Origin: Chloroflexota bacterium
Lineage (GTDB): Bacteria > Chloroflexota > Anaerolineae > Anaerolineales > Anaerolineaceae
NCBI GenBank assembly: GCA_012729755.1
Contig: JAAYCN010000017.1
Location: 1-64,000, forward strand
Direction of reading: 5' to 3'
Length of the DNA stretch: 64,000 nt
A program made the position numbers and the translations under genes. This document shows positions 38,937 to 48,774 of the stretch, one piece after another (position 1 is the stretch's first letter; the number at the start of each line of letters is the position of its first letter). The notes under the pieces were generated by a model. That model did no database searches and was not told the DNA's origin. It worked only from the letters and a program-made list of their open reading frames with translations.

Positions 38937-40025
38937 TTAAGCGTCTGCCATCTCATAGAGCAGCGCGGTGATTTTCTCGGCAGCGTCAGGCTCGGCTAGA
39001 GAATTCATGGCATGGCGCATAGCCGCAAGTCTGGCAGGGTCGGACATTAGATTAGTAATCGTTGGCAATAAATCGGTCATAAGGCGTGAGTCTTCAAGAA
39101 CGATGGCGGCTTTATGGTCGACAAGAAAATCCGCGTTAACTTTCTGATAGCGCCAGGCATAAGGATAGGGCACCAAAATTGCTGGCAGGCCGAAATATGG
39201 ATATTCGCCAAGCGTGGAAGCGCCGGAGCGCGAAATCACCAGATCCGCCGCTGTATAAGCCGCGCCCATTTCATGAAGGTAGGGAAATGCCTGGTAGCGG
39301 GGACCGAGGTGCGCGGTGCGCTTCTGGACGCTTTCCCAGTCAAGATGACCGGTCAGGTGAATGACCTGAAAATGTTCAACCAGGGACTCAATGTTAGCGA
39401 CGACTGCGTTGTTAAGGGAGCGTGCGCCGCTTGAGCCTCCGGTGAACAGGAGGGTTCTAATGGTTGGGTCAAATTGGAAATAAGCGTGAGCTTCAGTACG
39501 GTTCCACTTTTTAAGACTTTCACGAATAGGGTAGCCTGTCACGGTAATCCTTTCTTTTTTCCTGAAGAACTTTCTTGAATCTTCCACACTCACAGCGATC
39601 TTTTTAGCGAAGTGGGAGAGCCCTTTGAGGGCTAATGCCGGCTCAATATCCGGCACGTACAACAAAATGGGCAGTTTTCGTCCTGCCAGCGCCATCGGTA
39701 TGGCAACATAGCCGCCAGTAAAAAGGAGCGCATCGGGTTTGAATTCATTGATGATCTGCTTTGACCGCTGGTAGCCTTTGAACAGTTTAATTAAATTAGC
39801 GGGCAGTTTCTTGAGCGAGACGCCGTGAACACCCGCGGCAGGAATGGTTTTAAACGGCAAATCAGCGCGACCTATGAGGTCGGCTTCCATGCCTCCTTCA
39901 GCGCCCACCCAAAGCAGGGAATTAGACTCAGTTTGCATTCTCTGGGCCACGGTCAGCGCTGGATATACCCCGCCGCCCGTCCCGCCCGCGCAGATCAACA
40001 AACGCACCGGCAAAACTCCTCTCAT
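38937..40025 (-). CDS. murG: UDP-N-acetylglucosamine--N-acetylmuramyl-(pentapeptide) pyrophosphoryl-undecaprenol GlcNAc transferase
   Basis: VRLLICAGGTGGGVYPALTVAQRM, ALLFTGGYVAIPMALAGRKLPILLYVPD, LFTGGSSGARSLNNAV, DLVISRSGASTLGEYPYFGLPAILVPYPYA. Confidence 0.95.
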   Translation of the reverse strand: MRGVLPVRLLICAGGTGGGVYPALTVAQRMQTESNSLLWVGAEGGMEADLIGRADLPFKTIPAAGVHGVSLKKLPANLIKLFKGYQRSKQIINEFKPDALLFTGGYVAIPMALAGRKLPILLYVPDIEPALALKGLSHFAKKIAVSVEDSRKFFRKKERITVTGYPIRESLKKWNRTEAHAYFQFDPTIRTLLFTGGSSGARSLNNAVVANIESLVEHFQVIHLTGHLDWESVQKRTAHLGPRYQAFPYLHEMGAAYTAADLVISRSGASTLGEYPYFGLPAILVPYPYAWRYQKVNADFLVDHKAAIVLEDSRLMTDLLPTITNLMSDPARLAAMRHAMNSLAEPDAAEKITALLYEMADA

Positions 40026-41178
40026 TATTTCCCACGATTGAACCACTGTGGGATATGTTCATTACGATTCCCAAGGCTGCCATAGTGGTGACCATGCTCG
40101 ACCCACCCGCGCTGATTAGCGGGAGGGCGTTCCCGGTGAATGGGATCAGGCCAACGATCACGGCAATATTCATCAGCGCTTCCATAACAATCCAGGCAAT
40201 CAGACCAAACGACAAAAGCGAACCTAACTGGTCGGGGGCGCGCTTTGAGATCACCAGACCGCGCCACAACATGCCAATGTAAAGCAGAATAAGGATAAAG
40301 CTGCCAACGATGCCGGTCTCTTCAGCGATCACCGCGAAAATGCTGTCGGTGTGGGGCAGGGGCAAGCCGGTGAACTTGGTCGTTGCCTGACCAATGCCCA
40401 CGCCGAACATGCGGCCTTTAATGACCGCTTCAAAGGTGCGGCGGATGTGATAAGAGCCCATGACAGGGTCCTGGAGACCATTGAAATATTGTTCGATTCT
40501 GGCTTTTCCTGTCGATGTGGCTGCGACGACCGCGCTGCCTACCACTATGACGATCAGAAAAACTACAATCAGCTGCTTCCAGTCACCTCCGGCAATAAAA
40601 AACAGCATAATGCCCAGGATCATGATCGTCGCAGAAGCTGAATAATCGGGTTGAAGGAAGATTAAACCGGCAATAAAACCCAGAATGACCGCCAGAGGCA
40701 ATAGCCCGAGGGTGACCGATTTCAAATTTTCCTGTTTATTCGATAGCCAGAACGAAAGATAGATGATGATGCCAAGTTTGGAGAGCTCAGATGGTTGGAT
40801 GGAACCTCCAAACAGGGCGCGAGTTGAATTGAAGCGAACTTCGCCTTGCAGCAGGACTACGATGAGCAGTAAAACCACCACGCCCATCATGTAAACAAGA
40901 AATTTGCTGTACCTGTGATAGTCGAAAAAGCTGGCAAACAGGAAAATCGCAATTCCCGCCAGAACAAAGAGCAATTGACGGGTAAAAACATAGGTTGTCG
41001 GTTTGTTGATCAGGATGGAGGCGTCCCAACTGGAGGAATACACCATCAATAAACCAAAAACCAATAAACAAACGACAATCAACAACAATGGTACGTCGAA
41101 TGGAAGCTTCGCAACCGCGCTGACGCGCGCGGATGGCATCGAAGTAGAGGAAGGACTTACATAAGTTCGTTCACCCAT
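39928..41178 (-). CDS. ftsW: Lipid II polymerase / cell division protein FtsW
   Basis: SEDS family: PFDVPLLLIVVCLLVFGLLMVYSSS, SELSKLGIIIYLSFWLSNK, GSYHIRRTFEAVIKGRMFGVGIGQATTKFTGLPLPHTDSIFAVIAEETG, PFTGNALPLISAGGSSMVTTMAALG. Confidence 0.95.
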   Translation of the reverse strand: MGERTYVSPSSTSMPSARVSAVAKLPFDVPLLLIVVCLLVFGLLMVYSSSWDASILINKPTTYVFTRQLLFVLAGIAIFLFASFFDYHRYSKFLVYMMGVVVLLLIVVLLQGEVRFNSTRALFGGSIQPSELSKLGIIIYLSFWLSNKQENLKSVTLGLLPLAVILGFIAGLIFLQPDYSASATIMILGIMLFFIAGGDWKQLIVVFLIVIVVGSAVVAATSTGKARIEQYFNGLQDPVMGSYHIRRTFEAVIKGRMFGVGIGQATTKFTGLPLPHTDSIFAVIAEETGIVGSFILILLYIGMLWRGLVISKRAPDQLGSLLSFGLIAWIVMEALMNIAVIVGLIPFTGNALPLISAGGSSMVTTMAALGIVMNISHSGSIVGNNERSFAGAFVDLRGRDGRRGISSADRGPENAN

Positions 41179-42545
41179 TTTCGATAACATTCTCCTCTCT
41201 CTTCGAAATCTTTAAAAGCGTCATAGCTTGTGCCTCCCGGCGAAAGCAGGACAATATTGCCCTCCGCGACCTGATTCGCTGCTGTCTTAACAGCCTCCTG
41301 AAGGGTCGCGCAGCGCACGACAGATTGAAGGTATTGGCCGCGTTTTTTAGGCCCAATGGCGTTAGAGATCAGGTCTGCCGCTTCGCCAAACAGGATCACT
41401 CGGAAGACTTTACGACGGATGACATCAGCCAGTTTCTCCCACGGCAAGTTTTTATCGCGCCCACCCAGCAGCAAAATGATAGGCTCATCAAAGGATTCGA
41501 TGGCCGCCAGGGTTCTTTCCGGGGCGGTGGCGATTGAGTCGTTGTACCAGCTGGCTCCTTTGAATTCGCGGACGAATTCGAGGCGATGGGGCACGCCGGT
41601 AAAATTTTCCACCGCTGATTGGATGGCGGGTAGAGCCAGGCTGGCGCTGGCGGCGATTGCGCTTGCCGCTAAAACATTGTAGACATTGTGCTTGCCCCGC
41701 AGCTGAATCCAATCGAGCGGGAACATTTTCAGGTTGTCCTTGCCGATTTTCAGGCAAACATGTTCGCGATCGATATAGCTACCGTTCTCACTGCCAGGTG
41801 GTTTGTGGAAGCCAAAACTGATCAGATCAGATTTAACTGAGTTCTGTAACGCCCATGAACCCGGATCGTCGCGGTTGAGAATGGCGACATCGCCCTGCTT
41901 TTGATAGAGCAGAATGTTCGCTTTGGCAGCGGCATAGGCTTCCATGGTGAGATGACGGTCAAGGTGGTTGGGGGTCAGGTTGATTACCGCAGCAATCTGA
42001 GGCGAACGAGTCATCAGCTCGAGCTGGAAGCTGGAAAGCTCCAGAACGACGAGGTCATCTTCTCCTATTTCATCCACATGATCAATCAGCGGGTTGCCGA
42101 TGTTGCCACCCACCCAGACTTTAAATCGTTCCCCCTTCATCTCATTGAAGCGGGTAGCCATCAGACCGACCAGACTAGTCGTGGTGGATTTACCCGCAGA
42201 GCCGGTTATGCCAATCACTGTTGCCGGACAGGCTTCAAGAAAAATCTGTGAGTCGTTTGAGAGTTTGATGCCCTGGGCGGTGGCTTCACGCACGAAGGGC
42301 AGCGCCAGAGAGACACCCCCGGAGAGGCAGAGCAAGTCGGCCCCAGTCAGTAAAGCGGGATCGTGGCCGCCCAGCGACAATTTGACGCCAGACGCACATA
42401 AGTCACTCAGGGAGCCAATTTGGTCTTCTGTACGGTTGTCGGTCAGAGTAACCTGAGCGCCATGCTCAACCAAATAGCGGCTTAGGGCGGTTCCCTGGCG
42501 GCCGGCTCCGATGATGATAACATGTTTTCCACTAAAGTTTTGCAT
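41157..42545 (-). CDS. murD: UDP-N-acetylmuramoylalanine--D-glutamate ligase
   Basis: VIGITGSAGKSTTTSLVGLMA, LELSSFQLELM, NLTPNHLDRHLTMEAYAAAKANIL, LLGGRDKNLPWEKL, LLSPGGTSYDAFKDFEERGECYRKWV. Confidence 0.96.
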   Translation of the reverse strand: MQNFSGKHVIIIGAGRQGTALSRYLVEHGAQVTLTDNRTEDQIGSLSDLCASGVKLSLGGHDPALLTGADLLCLSGGVSLALPFVREATAQGIKLSNDSQIFLEACPATVIGITGSAGKSTTTSLVGLMATRFNEMKGERFKVWVGGNIGNPLIDHVDEIGEDDLVVLELSSFQLELMTRSPQIAAVINLTPNHLDRHLTMEAYAAAKANILLYQKQGDVAILNRDDPGSWALQNSVKSDLISFGFHKPPGSENGSYIDREHVCLKIGKDNLKMFPLDWIQLRGKHNVYNVLAASAIAASASLALPAIQSAVENFTGVPHRLEFVREFKGASWYNDSIATAPERTLAAIESFDEPIILLLGGRDKNLPWEKLADVIRRKVFRVILFGEAADLISNAIGPKKRGQYLQSVVRCATLQEAVKTAANQVAEGNIVLLSPGGTSYDAFKDFEERGECYRKWVNELM

Positions 42546-42547
42546 AA

Positions 42548-43543
42548 TTATCCCAAAAACGTCAACGCGAATCCCAACATCGCGCTGATCAACGCGATCA
42601 ACCAGAAACGCAGCACGATTTGATTTTCCTGCCAGCCGATCATCTCAAAGTGATGATGGATGGGGGTTTTTTTGAAAACTCGCTTGCCGTGAGTGGCTTT
42701 AAAGTAGAGTACCTGAATGACAACGCTGAGTATCTCAGCCGTCGGGATGATGGCAATCAGCGGCAAAAAGAGCCAGCGACCGGTCATCAGCGCGACTACT
42801 GCCAGTGAAGCGCCAAGCGCCTGAGAACCTGTATCACCCATATAAAGCCCAGCTGGTTTAACATTGAACCACAAAAACGCGGCGAGAGCCCCAACAAGCG
42901 CGAAGCAGAAACGCGCCAGGTAAATTTGCTCCTGGGTGAGCGCAATGACGCCGTAGATACCGAAGGCGGTGAGAGCGATCATGCCAGCCAGACCATCGAT
43001 GCCATCAGTAAAATTAACGGCATTGGCCATGGCGACGATGATAAAAGTCGCGATAACGAGATAGCCCCAGCCAAATTCGAGCGGTACGGGTGAAGAGGGC
43101 CAGAACAACTGCGGGACGTCCAGCACCCACTGCAAGATATAGGCGACAACAAGCGCGATGACTACTTGAAGGATGAACTTGGTGCGTGAGCGCATCCCCA
43201 AACCACGTCGAGGGCCACGGATGCCTTCCCAATCATCGATCGCGCCGATTATCGCAAAGCCCCACATTGTGCCAAGGGGAACGAGGATTGAGTTGCCGAG
43301 CAGCGGCGAACCAAATAATGAAACGGCATTGAAGATGACGGTCAACAGAGTGACAGGCAGGAGGAACATAAACCCGCCCATCGTGGGGGTGTTCATTTTT
43401 GCGAGGTGAGATTCGGGAACATCGACGCGGATGATCTTGCCGATCTTGAATTGACGCAGCAGGCGGATGAAGGGGTCGCCCCAAATCACAGTCAGTAAGA
43501 AAGCGATACCGCTGATTGCAATTGGGAGGGAGGTGCTTTCCAT
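42548..43543 (-). CDS. mraY: Phospho-N-acetylmuramoyl-pentapeptide-transferase
   Basis: KMNTPTMGGFMFLLPV, NFTDGIDGLAGM, YMGDTGSQALGASLA, TPIHHHFEMIGWQENQIVLRFWL. Confidence 0.96.
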   Translation of the reverse strand: MESTSLPIAISGIAFLLTVIWGDPFIRLLRQFKIGKIIRVDVPESHLAKMNTPTMGGFMFLLPVTLLTVIFNAVSLFGSPLLGNSILVPLGTMWGFAIIGAIDDWEGIRGPRRGLGMRSRTKFILQVVIALVVAYILQWVLDVPQLFWPSSPVPLEFGWGYLVIATFIIVAMANAVNFTDGIDGLAGMIALTAFGIYGVIALTQEQIYLARFCFALVGALAAFLWFNVKPAGLYMGDTGSQALGASLAVVALMTGRWLFLPLIAIIPTAEILSVVIQVLYFKATHGKRVFKKTPIHHHFEMIGWQENQIVLRFWLIALISAMLGFALTFLG

Positions 43544-43544
43544 G

Positions 43545-44972
43545 TTATTGATTCTCCTCAAGCGCAGCTACGATGGTTTCAAGATGCATGCAATGCGAGC
43601 CTTTTATCAGCGCGATATCGCCTGACTGCAAAGTATCCATCAGGTACGGAATGGCTTCAGCAGCCTGCGCATACCAATGTATTTTTTCGGGTTTGAAACC
43701 GGATGAAATGGCCGCCTGACGCGTAATCGTGGAACGTTCGCCGATCAACACCAGTTCGTCAGCCACCTCCGCCGCACGCCAGCCGACCTTTTGATGGCCT
43801 TCGTCTTCATATTGGCCAAGTTCGAGCATGTCTCCCAGGACAGCCACCTTGCGGCCGCCGAGGTCTCTGAGCAGGTTGAGCGCGGCAACGGTCGAATCAG
43901 GCGACGCATTGTAGCTGTCATCGATCAGACGAGCTCCGGATTTGGTGTTGACGGTGACAATGCGAACCTGAATTGGCATGTCTTTGAGCGCAAAAAATAT
44001 CCAATCCCAACTGATGCCGAACTTCAATGCTGTGGCAACAGCGCGCAGCATGGTGTAAACCGAGTGGCGTCCGATTAAGGGCGCGGTCAGATAGTTTGAT
44101 TCGCCGCGATAATGCATGCGGCAGCGTACCCCTTCGAGGCCCATACTTTCGATCTCATCTGCCCATAGGTCCGCCTCTGGAGACAAACCGTAATAAAAGA
44201 CCTCCGCTTTGGTCTTGGATGCCATCTCTCTGACCCGGGTGTCATCATAGTTGAGGATGGCAAAACCCGTTGGGGCAGGGGGAAGCGCTTCAACCAGTTC
44301 GGCTTTGCCCTTGGCAATCACCTCGATGGAACCTGCGCGCTCAGCATGAACTGTGCCGACGTTGGTGATAATGCCGATTTGGGGATGGGCGATATCACAT
44401 AGCAATTTAATCTCACCGGGCACATAAAAGCCCATTTCGAGTACAGCGACTTCATGCCGGCTATTCAGCTTGAGCAGGGTCAGTGGGAGGCCGATTTCGT
44501 TGTTTTGATTGCCTTCACTGTGCAGGGTGACGAGGCGGCGGGAGAGGATCGACCAGACCAGATCTTTGGTAGAAGACTTGCCGACGCTGCCGGTAATGCC
44601 GACAACTTTGAGATTAAACTGCTCGCGCCACCAGGTCGCAATGCGCTGAAGCGCCTCAAGAGAATTGGCAGTCAGCAGGCTGAAAGGTTTGTTTTCGGGC
44701 AAGACCAATGGTGTTTTGGAGAGATCAACGATCGGGAATTCAGAGATAATCTCGTGATCGATCAGCGCCAGTGACGCGCCTTTTCGCAAGGCATCATCAA
44801 CATAGAGATGACCATCCGTATTTTCGCCGGGCAGGGCGATAAAGAGATCGTTTGGTTTGACATTGCGAGAATCGATAGAGCCCCCATCAATATTGAAGTT
44901 GAAGGGAGGTTCAGTTTCGCCGACCAGAGCGGTCAGCACATCACGCAGGGTAAGTGTTCGCACAGCCATCAT
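43545..44972 (-). CDS. murF: UDP-N-acetylmuramoyl-tripeptide--D-alanyl-D-alanine ligase
   Basis: VVGITGSVGKSSTKDLVWSIL, LHSEGNQNNEIGLPLTLL, LIDDSYNASPDSTVAALNLLRDL, AVLGDMLELG, LIKGSHCMHLETIV. Confidence 0.96.
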   Translation of the reverse strand: MMAVRTLTLRDVLTALVGETEPPFNFNIDGGSIDSRNVKPNDLFIALPGENTDGHLYVDDALRKGASLALIDHEIISEFPIVDLSKTPLVLPENKPFSLLTANSLEALQRIATWWREQFNLKVVGITGSVGKSSTKDLVWSILSRRLVTLHSEGNQNNEIGLPLTLLKLNSRHEVAVLEMGFYVPGEIKLLCDIAHPQIGIITNVGTVHAERAGSIEVIAKGKAELVEALPPAPTGFAILNYDDTRVREMASKTKAEVFYYGLSPEADLWADEIESMGLEGVRCRMHYRGESNYLTAPLIGRHSVYTMLRAVATALKFGISWDWIFFALKDMPIQVRIVTVNTKSGARLIDDSYNASPDSTVAALNLLRDLGGRKVAVLGDMLELGQYEDEGHQKVGWRAAEVADELVLIGERSTITRQAAISSGFKPEKIHWYAQAAEAIPYLMDTLQSGDIALIKGSHCMHLETIVAALEENQ

Positions 44973-46759
44973 TGGCTCGCTTTCTCCATGGGTTGGGCAG
45001 CGTTCAGACGGACGTCATCGGGGGGGATTTCCATAAGTACAACCAGATTGGAAACCAACTCAGAAAAAACAGGCGAGACGACTTCGGAGCTCCAGATTGA
45101 GGATTTTGGTTTCTCGAGCCAGATATAAACCAGGAACTTTGGGTCTTGAGATGGTCCCCAGCCAACGAAGGAGGCGTTGGTTTCAGAGCTGCTGTACCCG
45201 AAGGGGGGAACAGCGATTTCGGCCGTGCCCGTTTTGCCTGCTACTGAATAGCCATCCACCAATGCGGCGGAAGCTTCGTTTTTTAGTGAATTGGTCAACA
45301 TCTCCGTTACTGTATGAGCGGTTTCACGTGTTATCGGGTTACCTACAACTACAGGTTTTACCTCATACTGTTTGCCATCGATGATCATGGCTTTAACCAC
45401 GTGTGGCGCCATCATCTGACCATCGTTAGCGAGCGCTCCGGATGCCATCACCATTTGGATGGGGGTTACGGAAATACCCTGCCCGTATGAGTTGGTCGCC
45501 AGATTGGCATCCCACCAATTTTCGTCACCCGGCAGAGCCAGCGGCCAGTTGTTCTCGCTGCCGAGATCTATCCCGGTAATGCGGTCAAAACCGAAGGCTT
45601 TAACATAGGAGTAGAAACGGTCAGGCCCAAGCTGTGTCGCAATCCAGGCAAGACAGACATTCAAAGAATGCTGCATGCATCCGGTCATATCCTGAGTGCC
45701 CCAGGCGCCGCGATCCCAGTTGTAAACAGTAGTCCCACCGACGGAAATCGCGCCTGTATCTTCGAATGTAGTTTCGGGCTTGATGGCGCCCGCGTCTAAG
45801 GCGGCAGCCAGAGTGATGATTTTGAACACAGAACCTGGTTCGTAGGTTTCGCTGACAGCTTTGTTGAACGGGGTGGTATTGGTGAAGGTCTCAAGGTATT
45901 TCCAATATTCGTTTGGATCAAGCCGTGGGGTTGAGGTCATGGCTATGATGCTGCCGTCTTCGGGGTTTGAGATAACGATCACGCCAGACACGGCGCCAGA
46001 GTCTTCCAGCGCTTTGTCGAGTACGTGTTCAGTCATGGCCTGAATTTCTCTATCGAGGGTCAATATCAGGCTGGCGCCTGGCGGGATTTCGTCGATATCC
46101 GAAATCTTTTGCGGATCAAAAGCGGTGTAAACCTTTTTTGGGGTGCCGGCGAGAAGGGTATTATAGGTTTCTTCAACCCCATAATATCCGATGCCCTGGG
46201 CACGGTCTAAGAAGCCGTAAAAGCCGAGGACGTTGGAAGCGAGCATGCCTTCCGGATAGCTGCGCTTGTCGTGAGGGGTCCACATCAGCCCGTCCAGACG
46301 GGGACGTGTTTCGTTGTTTTTCAGAACGCGATTTTCATATTCATCGCGAATAATTTCGAGTTGGGCGACTTTTTCTTTTGAGACGAACCCATTTAAGGTT
46401 ACGTACACTGGGTTGTCACCGCCGGGGGTCATCTGGGCGTAGGTGAGCGTTTGCATGTAGTCGAGCCCTAACACTGAAGAGGCTACCGTGGCAATGGTTT
46501 CAGGCTGTTTGACGCTGGCCAGGTCGATTCCGACTTCATAAATTGTTTCATTGCCGGCCAGTAAACGACCCTGGTCATCGTAGATGTTTCCGCGTTCCGG
46601 ATAAATGGTCTGAGTGACTCCCTGATAGAACTGACTCTGATCAAGAATCTGCTGAGCGCCAGGAATGTGCTGAATGCGCACCATCTGCACGCCAACAGCG
46701 ACAAAAAGCAGCGTGAATGAGACGCACACCAGCCAAAATCGGATCAGGTTTTGTTTCAT
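44969..46759 (-). CDS. ftsI: Peptidoglycan transpeptidase FtsI / penicillin-binding protein 2
   Basis: N-terminal TM, YEPGSVFKIITLAAALDAG (SxxK), HSLNVCLAW (SxN), GKTGTAEIA (KTG). Confidence 0.94.
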   Translation of the reverse strand: MKQNLIRFWLVCVSFTLLFVAVGVQMVRIQHIPGAQQILDQSQFYQGVTQTIYPERGNIYDDQGRLLAGNETIYEVGIDLASVKQPETIATVASSVLGLDYMQTLTYAQMTPGGDNPVYVTLNGFVSKEKVAQLEIIRDEYENRVLKNNETRPRLDGLMWTPHDKRSYPEGMLASNVLGFYGFLDRAQGIGYYGVEETYNTLLAGTPKKVYTAFDPQKISDIDEIPPGASLILTLDREIQAMTEHVLDKALEDSGAVSGVIVISNPEDGSIIAMTSTPRLDPNEYWKYLETFTNTTPFNKAVSETYEPGSVFKIITLAAALDAGAIKPETTFEDTGAISVGGTTVYNWDRGAWGTQDMTGCMQHSLNVCLAWIATQLGPDRFYSYVKAFGFDRITGIDLGSENNWPLALPGDENWWDANLATNSYGQGISVTPIQMVMASGALANDGQMMAPHVVKAMIIDGKQYEVKPVVVGNPITRETAHTVTEMLTNSLKNEASAALVDGYSVAGKTGTAEIAVPPFGYSSSETNASFVGWGPSQDPKFLVYIWLEKPKSSIWSSEVVSPVFSELVSNLVVLMEIPPDDVRLNAAQPMEKASQ

Positions 46760-47241
46760 GGGCTTACCTCGATCGGTGCAACCTGCGACGCGACTGGCGC
46801 CTGCCACACCTTGTCTTTAAGCCAATCCCACAGTGATGAGGTGAACTCGGGCAAGAGGACTTGAGCGGTAACCGCGTCAACGCTCGGCGGGGGAGCCATC
46901 ACGACTGTTGTGCGCGGTTCATAGCCGGGTACTTCTACATACAAAGCCTGATGGGGATTCACTTCAACCATGTCGAGCTTGGCAAGGCGGTCATAAAGCG
47001 TTTTGGCAGAGGAAGCCTGAGCAAGTTGCGTGTTAAGATCATTGATGTTGAGTTTGAGGGCGGAGATATCCATTTCGAGGTTCTGAATGCGCCGCCCAGT
47101 CGCAGCGGTTCGGCCTGAAATGGATAGGTAAATTCCAGCCACAGAAGCGATTATTACCAACACGACCAGGAAAATGCCAATCCACTGGAGCTGCATGCGC
47201 CAGGGGGCTTGTCGATATGCCTGGAAAAATGTCGTCTTCAT
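46756..47241 (-). CDS. FtsL-like bitopic coiled-coil protein
   Basis: Single TM then coiled coil (RIQNLEMDISALKLNINDLNTQLAQASS); lies between rsmH and ftsI, the usual ftsL slot. Confidence 0.65.
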   Translation of the reverse strand: MKTTFFQAYRQAPWRMQLQWIGIFLVVLVIIASVAGIYLSISGRTAATGRRIQNLEMDISALKLNINDLNTQLAQASSAKTLYDRLAKLDMVEVNPHQALYVEVPGYEPRTTVVMAPPPSVDAVTAQVLLPEFTSSLWDWLKDKVWQAPVASQVAPIEVSP

Positions 47242-47244
47242 AGT

Positions 47245-48210
47245 TCAACTCCCTGCAGCTTTCATGCCAAAGGATATTTTTTCCACTACCCGGAGTTTTG
47301 CGCTGCGAGCTCTGGGATTTTGGTTCACCTCGCCCTCAGTTGGTAAGACCGGATGAGGCGTGAGAACTTTTACGCTGGCTTGATGATCGCATGTGCACAC
47401 CATTTGTTCTGGCGGACAAATGCAGTCACGACTGGCCAGTCTGAAAGCTTGCTTTATCAGGCGATCCTCGAGGGAGTGAAAGCTGATAATGGCAAGCCGC
47501 GATTTCGGTTGTAAGAGGTCAATCAATTCGGGGATAGCCCGTTCGACGGTTTGCAGTTCCTGGTTCACCGCGATGCGCAACGCCTGGAACGTCCGTGTGG
47601 CTTGATCCTGACGTTCCCTGGTGCGGCCAACCGCAGATCTGACGACATTGGCAAGTTCGAGGGTGGTGGCGAAAGGACGGTTGGTGACGATCTGACGGGC
47701 AATGCGCTTCGAAAAATGCTCCTCTCCAAAGCGCCAGATGATGTCGGCCAGCTCTTGCTCATCCAGCTTGTTCACCAGATCGGCAGCGGTTTGGCCGCTG
47801 GTTGGGTCAAACCGCATATCGAGGGGGGCGTCAAATCTGAAGGAGAAACCTCGTTCCGCCTGGTCAAGCTGCATTGAGGACAAGCCGAGATCCATGACGA
47901 TGCCGGCGACCTGGTCTCTTCCGAGGTCTGCCAGAAACTTGCGCGCATCAAGATAACTGCCATGGCAGACATGCGCTCGATTGCCAAACTCGACAAGGTT
48001 GACTTTCGTCAGCTCAACTGCTGTCGGGTCGAGATCAAGGCTGAGCAATTCACCGTTGGGGCAGCTTGCCTCGAGGATGCCTCTTGAATGTCCTCCTGCC
48101 CCTGCTGTGCAGTCCAGATAAAAGTTTGGACTGGAGGGTGCGATGAAGTCGATAATTTCCTGATAAAGTACCGGACGATGGGGAGAGGTGGCTTGAGAAC
48201 CGGGCTTCAC
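47245..48210 (-). CDS. rsmH: 16S rRNA (cytosine(1402)-N(4))-methyltransferase
   Basis: HRPVLYQEIIDFI, DCTAGAGGHSRGIL, VMDLGLSSMQLDQAERGFSFRFDAPLDMRFD, RTFQALRIAVNQEL, IISFHSLEDRLIKQAF. Confidence 0.97.
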   Translation of the reverse strand: MKPGSQATSPHRPVLYQEIIDFIAPSSPNFYLDCTAGAGGHSRGILEASCPNGELLSLDLDPTAVELTKVNLVEFGNRAHVCHGSYLDARKFLADLGRDQVAGIVMDLGLSSMQLDQAERGFSFRFDAPLDMRFDPTSGQTAADLVNKLDEQELADIIWRFGEEHFSKRIARQIVTNRPFATTLELANVVRSAVGRTRERQDQATRTFQALRIAVNQELQTVERAIPELIDLLQPKSRLAIISFHSLEDRLIKQAFRLASRDCICPPEQMVCTCDHQASVKVLTPHPVLPTEGEVNQNPRARSAKLRVVEKISFGMKAAGS

Positions 48211-48653
48211 TACTCACCCCTTGTGGTCAGATCAAACGCCTGCCAGCGGTTTTCGTCGGCGTTGGGATCATTGAGGCGCATTTCCTGTTCTTTCCAGGCG
48301 TCGACTGCCCAAAGCTCGAACGAGTCGCCAATGCCGACAATTACAACGGATCCTTTGATCTGCGCCATCTCGCGCAGGCGGGCTGGCACAAGAATGCGCC
48401 CGGCTGGGTCATAACTGAGCTCGGCTGAATTACTGAAAATCTTACGGCGCAGTTCGCGGGAGGCCGGATTGGTAATTGAGGTTTTGGCGAGATTGGCCGC
48501 AATCGCCTCAAAATGTCGCTTGGAATAAACAGAAAGGTTGTGGTCAAAGCCTTCGGTCACGAACACACCGTCAAGCGTTTGCTCGCGGAAGTTGGCCGGG
48601 ATGGTGATGCGGCCTTTTGCGTCCAGATTGTGTTCGTATTGTCCAAAGAACAT
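48210..48653 (-). CDS. mraZ: Transcriptional regulator MraZ
   Basis: MFFGQYEHNLDAKGRITIPANFREQTLDGVFVTEGFDHNLSVYS, ELSYDPAGRILVPARLREMA; start at 48653, not 48725 (which lies in the repeat/promoter region). Confidence 0.95.
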   Translation of the reverse strand: MFFGQYEHNLDAKGRITIPANFREQTLDGVFVTEGFDHNLSVYSKRHFEAIAANLAKTSITNPASRELRRKIFSNSAELSYDPAGRILVPARLREMAQIKGSVVIVGIGDSFELWAVDAWKEQEMRLNDPNADENRWQAFDLTTRGE

Positions 48654-48710
48654 TTGTTCCACTTTTCCTTTAATCGGCGAAGCGCCGGTGACCCAGCGCT
48701 CCTTCAATTT

Positions 48711-48774
48711 GACACTTTGTGACACTTTATGACATTATTTCCCACATTATAGGTTAAAACAGCTAAAAATGCAA
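48711..48774 (-). promoter_or_regulatory. dcw promoter with MraZ-type 10-bp direct repeats
   Basis: Minus strand TTGCAT (48769-48774)-N17-TATAAT (48746-48751), then ATAAAGTGTC ACAAAGTGTC in exact 10-bp phase with AAATAATGTC and ATAATGTGGG (plus-strand decamers GACACTTTGT GACACTTTAT GACATTATTT CCCACATTAT). Confidence 0.8.
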
